A stretch of 64,000 nt of DNA from Streptomyces cylindrosporus (lineage in GTDB: Bacteria; Actinomycetota; Actinomycetes; Streptomycetales; Streptomycetaceae). The notes under the pieces are model-generated. The model made no database searches, was not told where the DNA came from, and saw only the letters and a program-made list of their open reading frames with translations. Position numbers and translations under genes: made by a program. Position 1 is the stretch's first letter; each line of letters starts with the position of its first letter. Of the stretch, positions 16,400 to 24,677 are shown one piece after another. Location: contig NZ_JALDAY010000007.1 in assembly GCF_022698165.1 (NCBI RefSeq), positions 310,001 through 374,000 of the forward strand, read 5' to 3'.

Positions 16400-17590
16400 T
16401 CACCAGGACACCGGCAGCCGGCGTGGGCTGCGGGTCATCTGGCCCTCCCGCCATTCGATGGTCTCGTCGGTGAACTCGGCGCGCAGCCCCGGGAATCGGG
16501 CGGCGAGGCGGTGCAGGGCCAGGCCGAGTTCCAGCCGGGCGAGCCAGGCGCCGAGGCAGTGGTGCGGGCCGGCGCCGAAGATCACGCCGGGTGAGGTGAG
16601 GGGCGTGAAGAGGTCGGGCGGCCCCGGCGGGAACACGTCGGGGTCGCGGCTCGCGGAGACGGTCTGCACGGCGACGACATCGCCCGCCGGGATCGTCACT
16701 CCGCCCACGTCGGTGTCCTCCACGGCCCGGCGGATCAGGCCGGGCAGCACCCGCCCCTCGCTCAGCGGCACGGCCCGCAGCAGCTGTTCGGCCGCGGTGG
16801 CCGCCGCGTCCTCGTCCTCGGCGAGCCCGGCCCAGGCGTCCTGCCGGTCGGTGAGCAGGTAGACGACGATGTTGCCTAGGGCGGTCATGGTGGTCTCGTG
16901 GCCGGCCACCACCAGCCCGCACACCAGCCGCACCAGCTGCCGCTCGTCGATGCCGAGCCCGTCACCCGCCGCCACCAGGCTGCTCACCAGGTCATCGCCG
17001 GGCGACTTCCGCCGCTCGTCGATCAGCCGGGCGCCGAAGGCCCCGAACTCGGTCATCGCGGCCACGACCTCCTCGCGCGTGTGGGCACCTCCCGACAGCG
17101 CGTGGTCGGCCCAGTGGCGGATGCGCTCGCGGTCCAGGTCGTCGAGCCCCATCAGCCGGCAGATCACCGAGACGGGCAGCGGGCGGGTGAACCCCTCGAT
17201 GATGTCGGCGGGTTGTTCCCGTACCGCGAAGTCGTCGAGCAGCGCGTCGACGACCGAGGTCACCCAGGGCCGCCAGCGCGAGATCGCCCGGGGCGTGAAC
17301 GCCCGCTGCACGGTCCCGCGCAGCCGCTGGTGCGGCTCGCCGTCCAGGTTGACCATCCCGTTCGGATCGTCCAGCAGATTCGGTACGACGAGCAGCGGCG
17401 GGGCGTCCGGGGCGTGCAGCGAACTGCGGTCGAAGCGCGGGTCCATGAGCACCTGGCGTACGTCCGCGTACCGGGTCACCAGCCACACCGGGGTGCCGGT
17501 GGCGAGGGTGGCGGGCCGGGGCGGTGCCGCCTCGGGGAGGTCGACGCGGTGCATGGGACACAGGGGGCGGGACGTGCTGTCTGTACTCAT
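16400..17590 (-). CDS. Cytochrome P450 (class I, bacterial)
   Basis: A 396-residue P450. The I-helix is VVAGHETTMT (about residue 240), and the heme loop is FGAGPHHCLGAWLARLEL (Cys near residue 345). The K-helix reads EQLLRAVP, so the residue three before the Arg is Gln where ExxR demands Glu. The ATG at 17590 has GGAG 6 nt upstream and gives the usual length. Convergent with the ribosomal protection gene (1 bp apart). No ferredoxin gene is adjacent, so electron partners are encoded elsewhere. The substrate is unknown. Confidence 0.9.
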   Translation of the reverse strand: MSTDSTSRPLCPMHRVDLPEAAPPRPATLATGTPVWLVTRYADVRQVLMDPRFDRSSLHAPDAPPLLVVPNLLDDPNGMVNLDGEPHQRLRGTVQRAFTPRAISRWRPWVTSVVDALLDDFAVREQPADIIEGFTRPLPVSVICRLMGLDDLDRERIRHWADHALSGGAHTREEVVAAMTEFGAFGARLIDERRKSPGDDLVSSLVAAGDGLGIDERQLVRLVCGLVVAGHETTMTALGNIVVYLLTDRQDAWAGLAEDEDAAATAAEQLLRAVPLSEGRVLPGLIRRAVEDTDVGGVTIPAGDVVAVQTVSASRDPDVFPPGPPDLFTPLTSPGVIFGAGPHHCLGAWLARLELGLALHRLAARFPGLRAEFTDETIEWREGQMTRSPRRLPVSW

Positions 17591-17739
17591 CCGGGACTCC
17601 AGACGTGCCGGTACGGACAGGTCCTCCACGCTAGTGCGCCCCGCATGCCTCCACCAAGGGCGCCGTTCGGCCAACGCGCCGGTCTGCCAAGGGCTTTGGC
17701 GGGCATTCGTTGAAGGAGTCAGGAAGGAGGGCCGTCGCC

Positions 17740-18402
17740 ATGACGACTCCCATCAGGCGCGTGTCCAGGCGCATGCCCGGCTGGGCGAAGGCGCTCACCG
17801 CCGTCGTGCTGGTGATCGCGGTGTTCTTCGCCGGGATCCGGCTGGCCGTGCTGCCCGGTCTCAAGGACCTGTTCGGCACGGAGACACACGACCGCTCGGG
17901 CCCCGCACTGCTCCAGTCCATCCAGGACATGAGCCGTTACGACGCCGCCTCCGGCAATTTCCAGGTCGTCGTGGACCTGGAGAAGGACACCAAGTACCTG
18001 CCCGACGCGATCCGCGGCTCCCGCGTGCTGTACGTCGGGGCGGGCACCGTGGACGCGTACGTCGACCTCGGCAAGGTCGCCAAGGACGACGTGACGGTCA
18101 ACGGCGACCGCACGTCCGCGACGCTCCGGCTGCCCCACGCGGCCCTCGGCAAGCCCGCCCTCGACCCCGACCGCTCCTACGCGGTCTCCAAGCAGCGCGG
18201 TCTCCTCGACCGCCTCGGCGACTTCTTCTCGGACAACCCCAACAGCGAGCAGGCCGTGCAGAAGCTGGCGGTGAAGCACATCGGCGAGGCGGCCAAGGAC
18301 AGCGGCCTGACCAAGCGGGCCGAGACCAACACCACGGACATGCTGGAGGGGCTGCTGCACTCCCTCGGCTTCAAGGAGGTGCACGTCACCTACCACAGCT
18401 GA
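17740..18402 (+). CDS. DUF4230 domain protein, membrane-anchored
   Basis: A 220-residue protein. After an Arg-rich start, one membrane segment (AKALTAVVLVIAVFFAGIRLAVL, about residues 15-37) is followed by an extracytoplasmic DUF4230 domain with SRYDAASGNFQVVVDLEKD near residue 68. ATG 17740 is preferred because GGAGG (17726-17730) lies 9 nt upstream. The function of DUF4230 is unknown; members are small surface proteins. It is convergent with the antiporter operon, with the stops abutting. Confidence 0.82.
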   Translation: MTTPIRRVSRRMPGWAKALTAVVLVIAVFFAGIRLAVLPGLKDLFGTETHDRSGPALLQSIQDMSRYDAASGNFQVVVDLEKDTKYLPDAIRGSRVLYVGAGTVDAYVDLGKVAKDDVTVNGDRTSATLRLPHAALGKPALDPDRSYAVSKQRGLLDRLGDFFSDNPNSEQAVQKLAVKHIGEAAKDSGLTKRAETNTTDMLEGLLHSLGFKEVHVTYHS

Positions 18403-20166
18403 TCAGGCGCCCATGATCCCCGGCAGCGTCAGCGCGCCGAGCAGCACGGCACCGACCAGCAGCCAGGCCACGTAGTCCCCCACGTGCCCGGACTGCAGGC
18501 GCCGCAGCCGCGAGGCCCGGTACGCGCCGGCGAGCAGCTTCGGCCGGACCACGGCGAGGGCCGCGAGGCCCACGGCGAGCACGGTCGAGGCGAGTCCCAG
18601 CAGGACGCCGGCCGGTGTCCAGTGCGGGTCGGAGACCACGACCCCGCCGGACCCGGCCGCGCTCATGCCGTGCCCGACCACGGCGGCGAAGCCGGGGACG
18701 ACACCGACGGCGAGGGCCGCGGCGAGCAGCAGCGCGGGCACCGTCGTCATGGTGTCGGGGACCTTGCCGATCCGGTGCCCGGTCTCGGGCTGCTCGCCGG
18801 AGCCGGTCGTCTCGTACTCCGAGTCCCCCGCGGGCCTCGGGCCGAGACCGAGGAACACCCGCGCGGTGACGCGCAGCACCGCGGCGCCGGTCAGCGCGCT
18901 CGCGGCGACGTACAGCACGGTGAGCGGGGCGCCCACGGCCTCCTCGGTGACGGCCTTGCCGAGCCCGGTGCCGAAGGGCGGCAGCCCGGCCAGGCCCAGC
19001 CCGCCGAGCCCGTACAGCACGGCGACCCCGCGCAGCCGCCGGGCGCGCCCGTGCAGGGTGTACTCGTCGACGCTGCCGAAGCGGTCGAGCAGGATGCCGG
19101 TGCAGGCGAACAGGGCGGCCTTCACGCCGGCGTGCCCGATGACGTACAGCGCGACCCCGTCGTCGCCCTCCGGCGTCAGCACCCCGATGCCGATCAGGAA
19201 CAGGCCCGTGTGGGCGATGGTGGAGAAGGCCAGCTGCCGCTTGATGTGCCGCTGGAACCAGCACATCACGGCGCCGATCACCGCCGTCAGCGCGCCGAGC
19301 ACCACCAGCGCCCGCTGGAGGTCGGCGGCCGGGACCCCGCCGGGCCCGGAGAACACGGTGGCGTACACGCGCCAGACGCCGTAGACGCCGAGTTCGACCA
19401 TGACGCCCGACAGCAGCATGCACACCGGGGTGGGGGCCACCGCATGGGCGTCCGGCAGCCAGAAGTGGAAGGGCACGGCGGCGGCCTTGACCAGCAGTCC
19501 GGTCACGACCAGCACGAAGGCCGCGAGGGTCAGCGCGTCGGGCCCGCCGTGCCCGTCCAGTCCCCGCCCGATCTGCGTCATGGACAGCTCGCCGGTCCGG
19601 GCGTACAGCAGGCCGATGCCCATGAGCATGGCGTACGCGCCCAGCGAGTTGACGACGCCGAAGGTCAGCGCGCCCTGCACGGCCCTGGCCTCCTCGACCC
19701 GGGTGCCGGTCAGCGCGTAGGCGACCACGCTCATCAGCTCGAACCACACGAACGCGTTGAACAGGTCCCCGGCCAGCGCGAAGCCGCACATGGCGCCCTG
19801 GAAGAGCAGCATCAGCGCGGGGAAGGAGCCCGCGTGCCGGCGGGGCGGCTCGTCGAAGTAGTGCCAGGAGTACGCCAGTGCCGCGAGCGTGAGCAGTGAG
19901 GCGAGCGCGGCCATGCCGAGGCCGGGCCCGTCCCCGGTCAGGACGATGCCGACGCTCTCGCCGTTCACGGGCGTCCAGCCGCCGACCCACTCGGTCATCG
20001 GCGGCGAGGAGTCGAGGAGCAGGACGATCGCCAGCCCGGCCGCGCCCGCGGACACGGCGCAGGCCACGGACTCGGCGGCGACCCTGGGCATGCGGCGGCC
20101 GGCGGCGACCAGGAGGGCGGCGCCGAGCAGGGGCACGGCGACCAGGAGGGGCAGCAGGTCGTTCAT
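18403..20166 (-). CDS. Mrp/Mnh-type cation:proton antiporter subunit D
   Basis: A 587-residue polytopic protein of the proton-translocating NADH:quinone oxidoreductase/Mrp family with about 14 membrane helices. Family motifs include FELMSVVAYALTG and VKAAAVPFHFWLPDAHAVAPTPVC (the conserved Lys/His-bearing helix), plus HTGLFLIGIGVL. MnhD-type subunits form the ion channel. The stop-start arrangement TGATG couples it to subunit C. It is the last of a six-gene operon. Confidence 0.93.
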   Translation of the reverse strand: MNDLLPLLVAVPLLGAALLVAAGRRMPRVAAESVACAVSAGAAGLAIVLLLDSSPPMTEWVGGWTPVNGESVGIVLTGDGPGLGMAALASLLTLAALAYSWHYFDEPPRRHAGSFPALMLLFQGAMCGFALAGDLFNAFVWFELMSVVAYALTGTRVEEARAVQGALTFGVVNSLGAYAMLMGIGLLYARTGELSMTQIGRGLDGHGGPDALTLAAFVLVVTGLLVKAAAVPFHFWLPDAHAVAPTPVCMLLSGVMVELGVYGVWRVYATVFSGPGGVPAADLQRALVVLGALTAVIGAVMCWFQRHIKRQLAFSTIAHTGLFLIGIGVLTPEGDDGVALYVIGHAGVKAALFACTGILLDRFGSVDEYTLHGRARRLRGVAVLYGLGGLGLAGLPPFGTGLGKAVTEEAVGAPLTVLYVAASALTGAAVLRVTARVFLGLGPRPAGDSEYETTGSGEQPETGHRIGKVPDTMTTVPALLLAAALAVGVVPGFAAVVGHGMSAAGSGGVVVSDPHWTPAGVLLGLASTVLAVGLAALAVVRPKLLAGAYRASRLRRLQSGHVGDYVAWLLVGAVLLGALTLPGIMGA

Positions 20167-20525
20167 CAGCCGCGCAGCTCGGAGAGCTCGTCGGGGTCGA
20201 CGGTGTCGTGGCGTTTGGAGATCTGTACGACGAGGGCGAGCAGCAGGGCGGTGACGGTGGCGCCGACGACGACGTCGGTGAGGGTCAGCGCCTGGACGAC
20301 CGGGTCGACGACCGGCCGGGAGCCGGGCTTGATGTCGGAGTACACGGGCGCGGTGGCCTTGTCCCGGTAGCCGACGGCCAGCAGCAGCACATAGGTGCCG
20401 GCCTGGCAGACGGACAGACAGCCGACGGCGTGGATGAGGTTGCGGCTGGTGGCGAGGCCGTAGCAGCCGACCAGGAAGACCCACCCGGCGACCAGGTACG
20501 GCAGTACGTCCAGCACGGCGCTCAC
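20166..20525 (-). CDS. Mrp/Mnh antiporter subunit C (NuoK-like)
   Basis: A 119-residue, three-helix protein similar to MnhC/NuoK. It has a YGLATSRNLIHAVGCL segment and the conserved DPVVQALTLTDVVVGATVTALLLAL helix. The GTG start at 20525 overlaps the upstream stop (GTGA). It works in the membrane with subunits B and D of the same operon. Confidence 0.92.
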   Translation of the reverse strand: MSAVLDVLPYLVAGWVFLVGCYGLATSRNLIHAVGCLSVCQAGTYVLLLAVGYRDKATAPVYSDIKPGSRPVVDPVVQALTLTDVVVGATVTALLLALVVQISKRHDTVDPDELSELRG

Positions 20526-21262
20526 GACCCGCCCTCCCCCTCGATCTCGACGGCCTGGTCCAGGAACCGGGCGAGCAGCACGACGACCGCGCAGGCGACC
20601 TCCATGCCGATGGCCGCGTTCAGCAGCGGGACGGTGCCGCCGGAGGACAGCGTGTTGAAGGTGCCGTACGGCAGGATCGTGTTGGCCAGGAAGGCGGCGG
20701 AACCGATGAGGCCCGCGAGCCCTGTGACGAGGTAGGCGGAGGCGGCGAGCGCGTCGCCGACCTCGTAGCGGCCGACCGGGCGGACGCGTTCCAGGGCGCG
20801 GTAGTCGGCGCCCAGGTAGAGCAGGTGGAGGGCGGTCGCGGCGACGACGCCGCCCTGGAAGCCGCCGCCGGGGCTGAGCTGGCCGTGCGCGACGACGTAC
20901 AGCCCGCTGACCAGGGCGACGGGCAGGACGATCAGGGCGTAGCGGCGCACCGGCAGGGCCACCTCGGCGGGCTCGGGAGCGGCGCGGTGTTCGTCGCGGG
21001 TCTGGCGCAGCAGCACCACGCAGCCGAGCACGGCGGCGAACAGGATCGTCATCTCGCCGAGGGTGTCGAAGGCGCGCTGGTCGAAGTTGACGGAGGAGAC
21101 GGTGTTGGCGGTGTGCCGGGCGAGGGAGGCGCGCACCGCCCGGTCGCCGTACGGGTGCCGGTCGCCGCCGAAGGCCGGCAGCTTCAGGCAGGCGGCGGCG
21201 AACAGGACGGCGAGGCCGGCGCCGCCCGCCAGCAGGAGCCACAGCCGGGCGCGCCGGGTCAC
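20522..21262 (-). CDS. Mrp/Mnh antiporter subunit B with MbhE-like N-terminus
   Basis: A 246-residue membrane protein. The N-terminal 90 residues carry NTVSSVNFDQRAFDTLGEMTILFAAVLG, a pattern found in MbhE or the C-terminal end of MnhA. The rest matches MnhB (LPVALVSGLYVVAHGQLSPGGGFQGGVV). So it looks like a fusion of the two parts that are separate genes in archaeal Mbh operons. GTG start at 21262, coupled by GTGA to the preceding gene. Confidence 0.9.
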   Translation of the reverse strand: MTRRARLWLLLAGGAGLAVLFAAACLKLPAFGGDRHPYGDRAVRASLARHTANTVSSVNFDQRAFDTLGEMTILFAAVLGCVVLLRQTRDEHRAAPEPAEVALPVRRYALIVLPVALVSGLYVVAHGQLSPGGGFQGGVVAATALHLLYLGADYRALERVRPVGRYEVGDALAASAYLVTGLAGLIGSAAFLANTILPYGTFNTLSSGGTVPLLNAAIGMEVACAVVVLLARFLDQAVEIEGEGGS

Positions 21263-21519
21263 CGTCCGCGTCCCTTCTCCTGGCCTCGCCGTCTGACCTT
21301 GCGGACGGTCAGCATCAGCAGCAGCGGGGTCAGCGCGGAGCCCACGGCCAGCTGGGACAGGCCCACGTCGGGTGCCTGGAGCACGGTGAACAGGACGGCG
21401 AGGACGACGCCGAGCACGGCGAGGACGAGGGCCTGGCGGACCGGGTCGCGGGTCACCACGGCCACGGTCGCGGACGCCGCGACGAGCAGCAGCGCGACGA
21501 CGATCACCGCGTCAGCCAC
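21259..21519 (-). CDS. DUF4040 (MbhD-like) antiporter subunit
   Basis: An 86-residue protein with three hydrophobic helices and the DUF4040 pattern DPVRQALVLAVLGVVLAVLFTVLQAPDVGLSQLAVGSALTPLL. In archaeal membrane-bound hydrogenases this unit is MbhD; in classical Mrp it is part of the large subunit A. GTG start at 21519 overlaps the upstream gene by 8 bp. Confidence 0.85.
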   Translation of the reverse strand: MADAVIVVALLLVAASATVAVVTRDPVRQALVLAVLGVVLAVLFTVLQAPDVGLSQLAVGSALTPLLLMLTVRKVRRRGQEKGRGR

Positions 21520-21964
21520 GGCGGACCCCCCGGAAACCGCCGGACAGCGCGCGGGAGGCGATCACGTTCCCGCCGATCAGCAGCGCCCCGATCACCAGCA
21601 GCTTGACCATCGCCCGGCTCGGTCCGGTGGCCACGCACAGCGCGATCACCGTCGCCGCGCCGAGCCCGGCGACCGCCCAGGTCGGGCCCCAGGCACGCGG
21701 CGGGTCCTCGGCCAGCTCGTCGGCGAGCAGCCGGGCGAAGACCAGCGTGCCGACGGGGCCGAGCAGGGCGAGGACGAGGCCGAGGTCGACGTAGGAGGGG
21801 CGGCCGTAGGCCTGGGAGAGCAGGAGCAGGCCGGGGCAGGCGAGGGCGGTGGAGAGGTTCTGGGCGACGACCCGGCGGCGCAGCGGCCCGGTGGCCACGC
21901 CCCACAGGGCGGTTCCCAGGCCGCCGGCGAGGCCGACGGTCGCGGCGAGCGTCCAGCCGTTCAC
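21512..21964 (-). CDS. Mrp/Mnh subunit F fused to a partial subunit G
   Basis: A 150-residue protein. Residues 1-88 match MnhF (RRVVAQNLSTALACPGLLLL, then YVDLGLVLALLGPVGTLVFARLL). The last 60 residues resemble the second half of MnhG (SRAMVKLLVIGALLIGGNVIASRAL). GTG start at 21964 overlaps the preceding stop (GTGA). A fused and shortened F-G subunit is unusual. The G assignment is less sure than F. Confidence 0.78.
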   Translation of the reverse strand: MNGWTLAATVGLAGGLGTALWGVATGPLRRRVVAQNLSTALACPGLLLLSQAYGRPSYVDLGLVLALLGPVGTLVFARLLADELAEDPPRAWGPTWAVAGLGAATVIALCVATGPSRAMVKLLVIGALLIGGNVIASRALSGGFRGVRRG

Positions 21965-22143
21965 GGTCCGCTCACCGCCCGGCGCGCGGACCGTGCCGCG
22001 AGGGCGCCGAGGGCCGCGGCGGCCGCGCCGATCACCCGCTCCAGCGTGTCCACGGTGCTGATGAGCACCAGCCACAGCAGGGCGAACCCCGCCCACCAGG
22101 CCGCCAGCTCGCCGGCGGCGAGGAGCGTCGTACGCGGACTCAT
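21961..22143 (-). CDS. Short MnhE-like membrane protein, first gene of antiporter operon
   Basis: Only 60 residues, against about 160 in typical MnhE. It has two hydrophobic stretches (LAAWWAGFALLWLVLIST and VIGAAAAALGALAA) like the N-terminal helices of MnhE. The ATG at 22143 opens the six-gene operon, and its stop overlaps the next start. It is either a natural mini-E subunit or a truncated gene that keeps its reading frame. The conserved coupling argues that it is still translated. Confidence 0.7.
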   Translation of the reverse strand: MSPRTTLLAAGELAAWWAGFALLWLVLISTVDTLERVIGAAAAALGALAARSARRAVSGP

Positions 22144-22277
22144 GCGCCCGGAGTGCCCCTGTGGCGGGAAGGGAAACGCGCGCCGGGGGCGACCGGATCC
22201 GGTGGTACGGCTGCATCGTCGGCGGTACAGCGGGTAACCGCCTTACAACGCAGGTAAGTTGAAGACTGGAGGACCTG

Positions 22278-22958
22278 ATGGCCCGGGCAGCCTTGAACCC
22301 ACGTTCGGCGTTACGCCTGCGTACGACCAAGTCGGGGAAGGACGACACGAAGAACGCCAAGACCCCGAAGAACGCCAAGGCCTCGAAGAACGCCAAGGCC
22401 CCGAAGAGCGCCAAGGCCGCGCGGGGGTCGCGGCCGGCCCCCGCCGGGCGTTCCGTCATGGCCTGGCCGCTGCGGGTGCTGGCGATGCTGTGCGCCTTCG
22501 GCTTCATGGTGGCGTTCGCCGTGGTGCTGGCCAAGCTGACCCTGGAGCCCTCCCCCGCCTCGGTGTCCATGGCGCACACGAACCTGCATCCGGGGAGCAC
22601 GCTGCACACCTACCTGGACCAGCCGGCGCTGCGGGACGCGGTGAAGCAGATCGGCGGCAACGTGCTGCTGGGCGTCCCGTTCGGGATCCTCGTCCCGGTC
22701 GTCGCGCCGCGGGCCCGCGGACTGCTGCGGGTGCTGCTGCTGACGGCCGTGGTCATGCTGCTGGTCGAATTCGCGCAGGGGGCCCTGGTGGAGGGGCGCG
22801 CGTTCGACATCGACGACGTCATCCTCAACACCACCGGCGCGCTGATCGGCTACGTCCTGCTGGGGCGGCGGCTGGGCCGGGCGGTGCACGCGCGCGAGCG
22901 GCTCCCGCGCCGGACGGCCAAGCAGACCAAACAGACCAAGCAGGCCAAGGGCGCATAG
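22278..22958 (+). CDS. VanZ-like membrane protein with Lys-rich repeat N-terminus
   Basis: A 226-residue VanZ-family protein. About 60 N-terminal residues are cytoplasmic and strongly basic, with four repeats of the type KNAKxP. Hydrophobic helices follow, and the VanZ core has NVLLGVPFGILVPV near residue 132, LLVEFAQG and the FDIDDVILNTTGALIGY signature near residue 178. The C-terminus repeats KQTKQ. VanZ proteins are linked to low-level teicoplanin resistance or surface functions, but most are uncharacterised. Codon 12 is TTA (22311-22313), so bldA control is likely. GGAGG precedes the ATG. Confidence 0.87.
   Translation: MARAALNPRSALRLRTTKSGKDDTKNAKTPKNAKASKNAKAPKSAKAARGSRPAPAGRSVMAWPLRVLAMLCAFGFMVAFAVVLAKLTLEPSPASVSMAHTNLHPGSTLHTYLDQPALRDAVKQIGGNVLLGVPFGILVPVVAPRARGLLRVLLLTAVVMLLVEFAQGALVEGRAFDIDDVILNTTGALIGYVLLGRRLGRAVHARERLPRRTAKQTKQTKQAKGA
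22350..22421 (+). repeat. Four 18-bp in-frame tandem repeats in the VanZ-like gene
   Basis: Units begin at 22350, 22368, 22386 and 22404 and vary around AAGAACGCCAAGGCCCCG. Each encodes six residues (KNAKTP, KNAKAS, KNAKAP, KSAKAA). The length is a multiple of three, so copy-number change would keep the frame. Confidence 0.85.
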
Positions 22959-22959
22959 C

Positions 22960-22983
22960 CGGACCGCTTCAACTCCTGGTCCG
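22960..22983 (+). terminator. Hairpin after the VanZ-like gene
   Basis: CGGACC (22960-22965) pairs with GGTCCG (22978-22983) across a 12-nt loop, directly after the TAG stop. There is no T-run, as is common in streptomycetes, so termination is only possible. Confidence 0.35.
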
Positions 22984-22993
22984 TACCTAGGTA

Positions 22994-23023
22994 TTGACGC
23001 TCCCCTTATCTCACTTCTTAAAT
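22994..23023 (+). promoter_or_regulatory. Probable vegetative promoter of the GH16 gene
   Basis: TTGACG (22994-22999) and TTAAAT (23018-23023) are 18 bp apart in an unusually AT-rich stretch about 75 bp upstream of the GH16 start. Confidence 0.5.
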
Positions 23024-23097
23024 CAAGAGGCGACGCCTTCACCCCCCACCCCGGCCGACGCACGCGTGCGCCCGGCCGCCGCATGGAAGGAAGTGCC

Positions 23098-24330
23098 GTG
23101 GCCTCCCCACGCCTGCTGCGCAACTGTCTGTTCGCCGCCCTGTCCGCCGTACTGGTCGCGTCCGCCGCGACCGGTGCGGCGCAGGCGGATCCGCCGAGCA
23201 CGAAGGCCGCCGCCGCGGTGGCGTTCTCGGACAACTTCGACGGGCCCGCCGGGTCCGCCGTGGACTCCTCGAAGTGGCAGATCGAGACCGGCGACAACGT
23301 CAACAACCACGAGCGGCAGTACTACACCTCCGGCAACAGGAACGCGGCCCTGGACGGCCAGGGCCACCTGGTGATCACCGCCCGGAAGGAGAACCCGGCC
23401 AACTACCAGTGCTGGTACGGCACTTGCCAGTACACCTCGGCCCGGCTGAACACCTCCGGGAAGTTCAACGCCCAGTACGGGCATGTCGAGGCGCGGATGA
23501 AGATCCCGCGGGGGCAGGGCATGTGGCCGGCGTTCTGGATGCTGGGGACGCCGGTCAACTGGCCGGACTCGGGCGAGATCGACGTCATGGAGAACGTCGG
23601 CTTCGAGCCCTCGACGGTGCACGGCACCATCCACGGCCCCGGCTACTCGGGCTCGGGCGGCATAGGCGCCGCCTACTCCCTGCCGGGCGGCCAGGCTTTC
23701 GCCGACGCCTTCCACACCTTCGCGGTGGACTGGGCGCCGGACTCGATCACCTGGTCGGTGGACGGGAACGTCTACCAGCGGCGCACACCGGCCGACCTGG
23801 GCGGGAAGACCTGGGTGTTCAACAAGCCGTTCTTCCTGATCCTGAACCTGGCGGTGGGCGGCTACTGGCCCGGCGACCCGGACAGCTCCACGTCCTTCCC
23901 GCAGCAGCTGGTGGTGGACTCGGTGTCGGTCACGACGGGTGACACGGCGACCGGGGTGGCGATCAGGGGCCTGGGCGGCAAGTGCGTGGACGTGGCCGGC
24001 GCGAACCCCGCCAACGGGACCCCCGTCCAGCTCTACGACTGCAACGGCACCGCCGCCCAGCAGTGGACGACCGGCTCGGACGGCACCCTGCGCGCGCTCG
24101 GCAAGTGCCTCGACGCCACCGGCAACGGGACCGCGGACGGCACCCCCGCCCAGCTGTGGGACTGCACCGGCGGCCCGAACCAGAAGTGGACGGTCACCGC
24201 GGCGAACGACATCGTCAACCCGCAGGCCGACAAGTGCCTGGACGCGACCGGGAACAGCTCGGCCAACGGCACCCGGCTCCAGCTGTGGACCTGCTCGGGC
24301 GGCGCCAACCAGAAGTGGACGGTCGGCTGA
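23098..24330 (+). CDS. Secreted GH16 endo-beta-1,3-glucanase with ricin-type lectin domain
   Basis: About 410 residues. A Sec signal peptide (MASPRLLRNCLFAALSAVLVA) ends near AQA. The GH16 catalytic domain (about residues 40-280) has the active-site motif GEIDVMENVG, with the two glutamates as nucleophile and acid/base. A ricin B-like beta-trefoil (about residues 285-410) shows three QxW repeats (AAQQW, PNQKW, ANQKW). GTG 23098 is chosen because AAGGA lies about 6 nt upstream; an in-frame ATG at 23083 is the alternative. It should cleave laminarin or fungal beta-1,3-glucan outside the cell while the lectin binds polysaccharide. Confidence 0.93.
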   Translation: MASPRLLRNCLFAALSAVLVASAATGAAQADPPSTKAAAAVAFSDNFDGPAGSAVDSSKWQIETGDNVNNHERQYYTSGNRNAALDGQGHLVITARKENPANYQCWYGTCQYTSARLNTSGKFNAQYGHVEARMKIPRGQGMWPAFWMLGTPVNWPDSGEIDVMENVGFEPSTVHGTIHGPGYSGSGGIGAAYSLPGGQAFADAFHTFAVDWAPDSITWSVDGNVYQRRTPADLGGKTWVFNKPFFLILNLAVGGYWPGDPDSSTSFPQQLVVDSVSVTTGDTATGVAIRGLGGKCVDVAGANPANGTPVQLYDCNGTAAQQWTTGSDGTLRALGKCLDATGNGTADGTPAQLWDCTGGPNQKWTVTAANDIVNPQADKCLDATGNSSANGTRLQLWTCSGGANQKWTVG

Positions 24331-24339
24331 CCGGACCGG

Positions 24340-24576
24340 TCAGTGCAGCTTCCAGGTGTACTTGTCCCCGCCGACCCAGCGCACCACGTCCGGGTCGTCC
24401 ATGTCGTGGATGGGTACTCCGAAGGCGGCCGCCGCCGCCAGGACGTCGGTGACGGTCTTGGCCTCACCGACCACGACACCGTCGATCTCGACGATCCGGA
24501 AGGGCGGTGTGCCGGGCTGGACCCCCAGCACCATGATCCGCGGATGGGAGATGTGCGGGCTGGCGATTTCGGTCAT
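24340..24576 (-). CDS. Small conserved hypothetical protein
   Basis: A 78-residue protein starting MTEIASPHISHPRIMVLG and ending GGDKYTWKLH. It has one beta-rich core (FRIVEIDGVVVGEAKTVTDVL) and no signal or membrane segment. I recognise it only as a type of short protein seen in streptomycetes. It is convergent with the GH16 gene (9 bp between stops) and divergent from the PHP gene across a 12-bp tandem repeat. Confidence 0.72.
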   Translation of the reverse strand: MTEIASPHISHPRIMVLGVQPGTPPFRIVEIDGVVVGEAKTVTDVLAAAAAFGVPIHDMDDPDVVRWVGGDKYTWKLH

Positions 24577-24614
24577 GCAATAGAGCGTAGAACGCATTCC
24601 GCGTTCGCGAATCT

Positions 24615-24662
24615 CCCGATTCGTCCCCCGATACGTCTCCCGACACGAATCCCGATTCGTCC
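24615..24662. repeat. Four 12-bp tandem repeats upstream of the PHP gene
   Basis: Degenerate units start at 24615, 24627, 24639 and 24651 with exact 12-bp periodicity, consensus CCCGATTCGTCC. The array lies between the divergent hypothetical gene and the PHP gene, ending just before the AAAGGAGG ribosome-binding site of the latter. Confidence 0.75.
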
Positions 24663-24677
24663 AGAAAGGAGGTCTCG

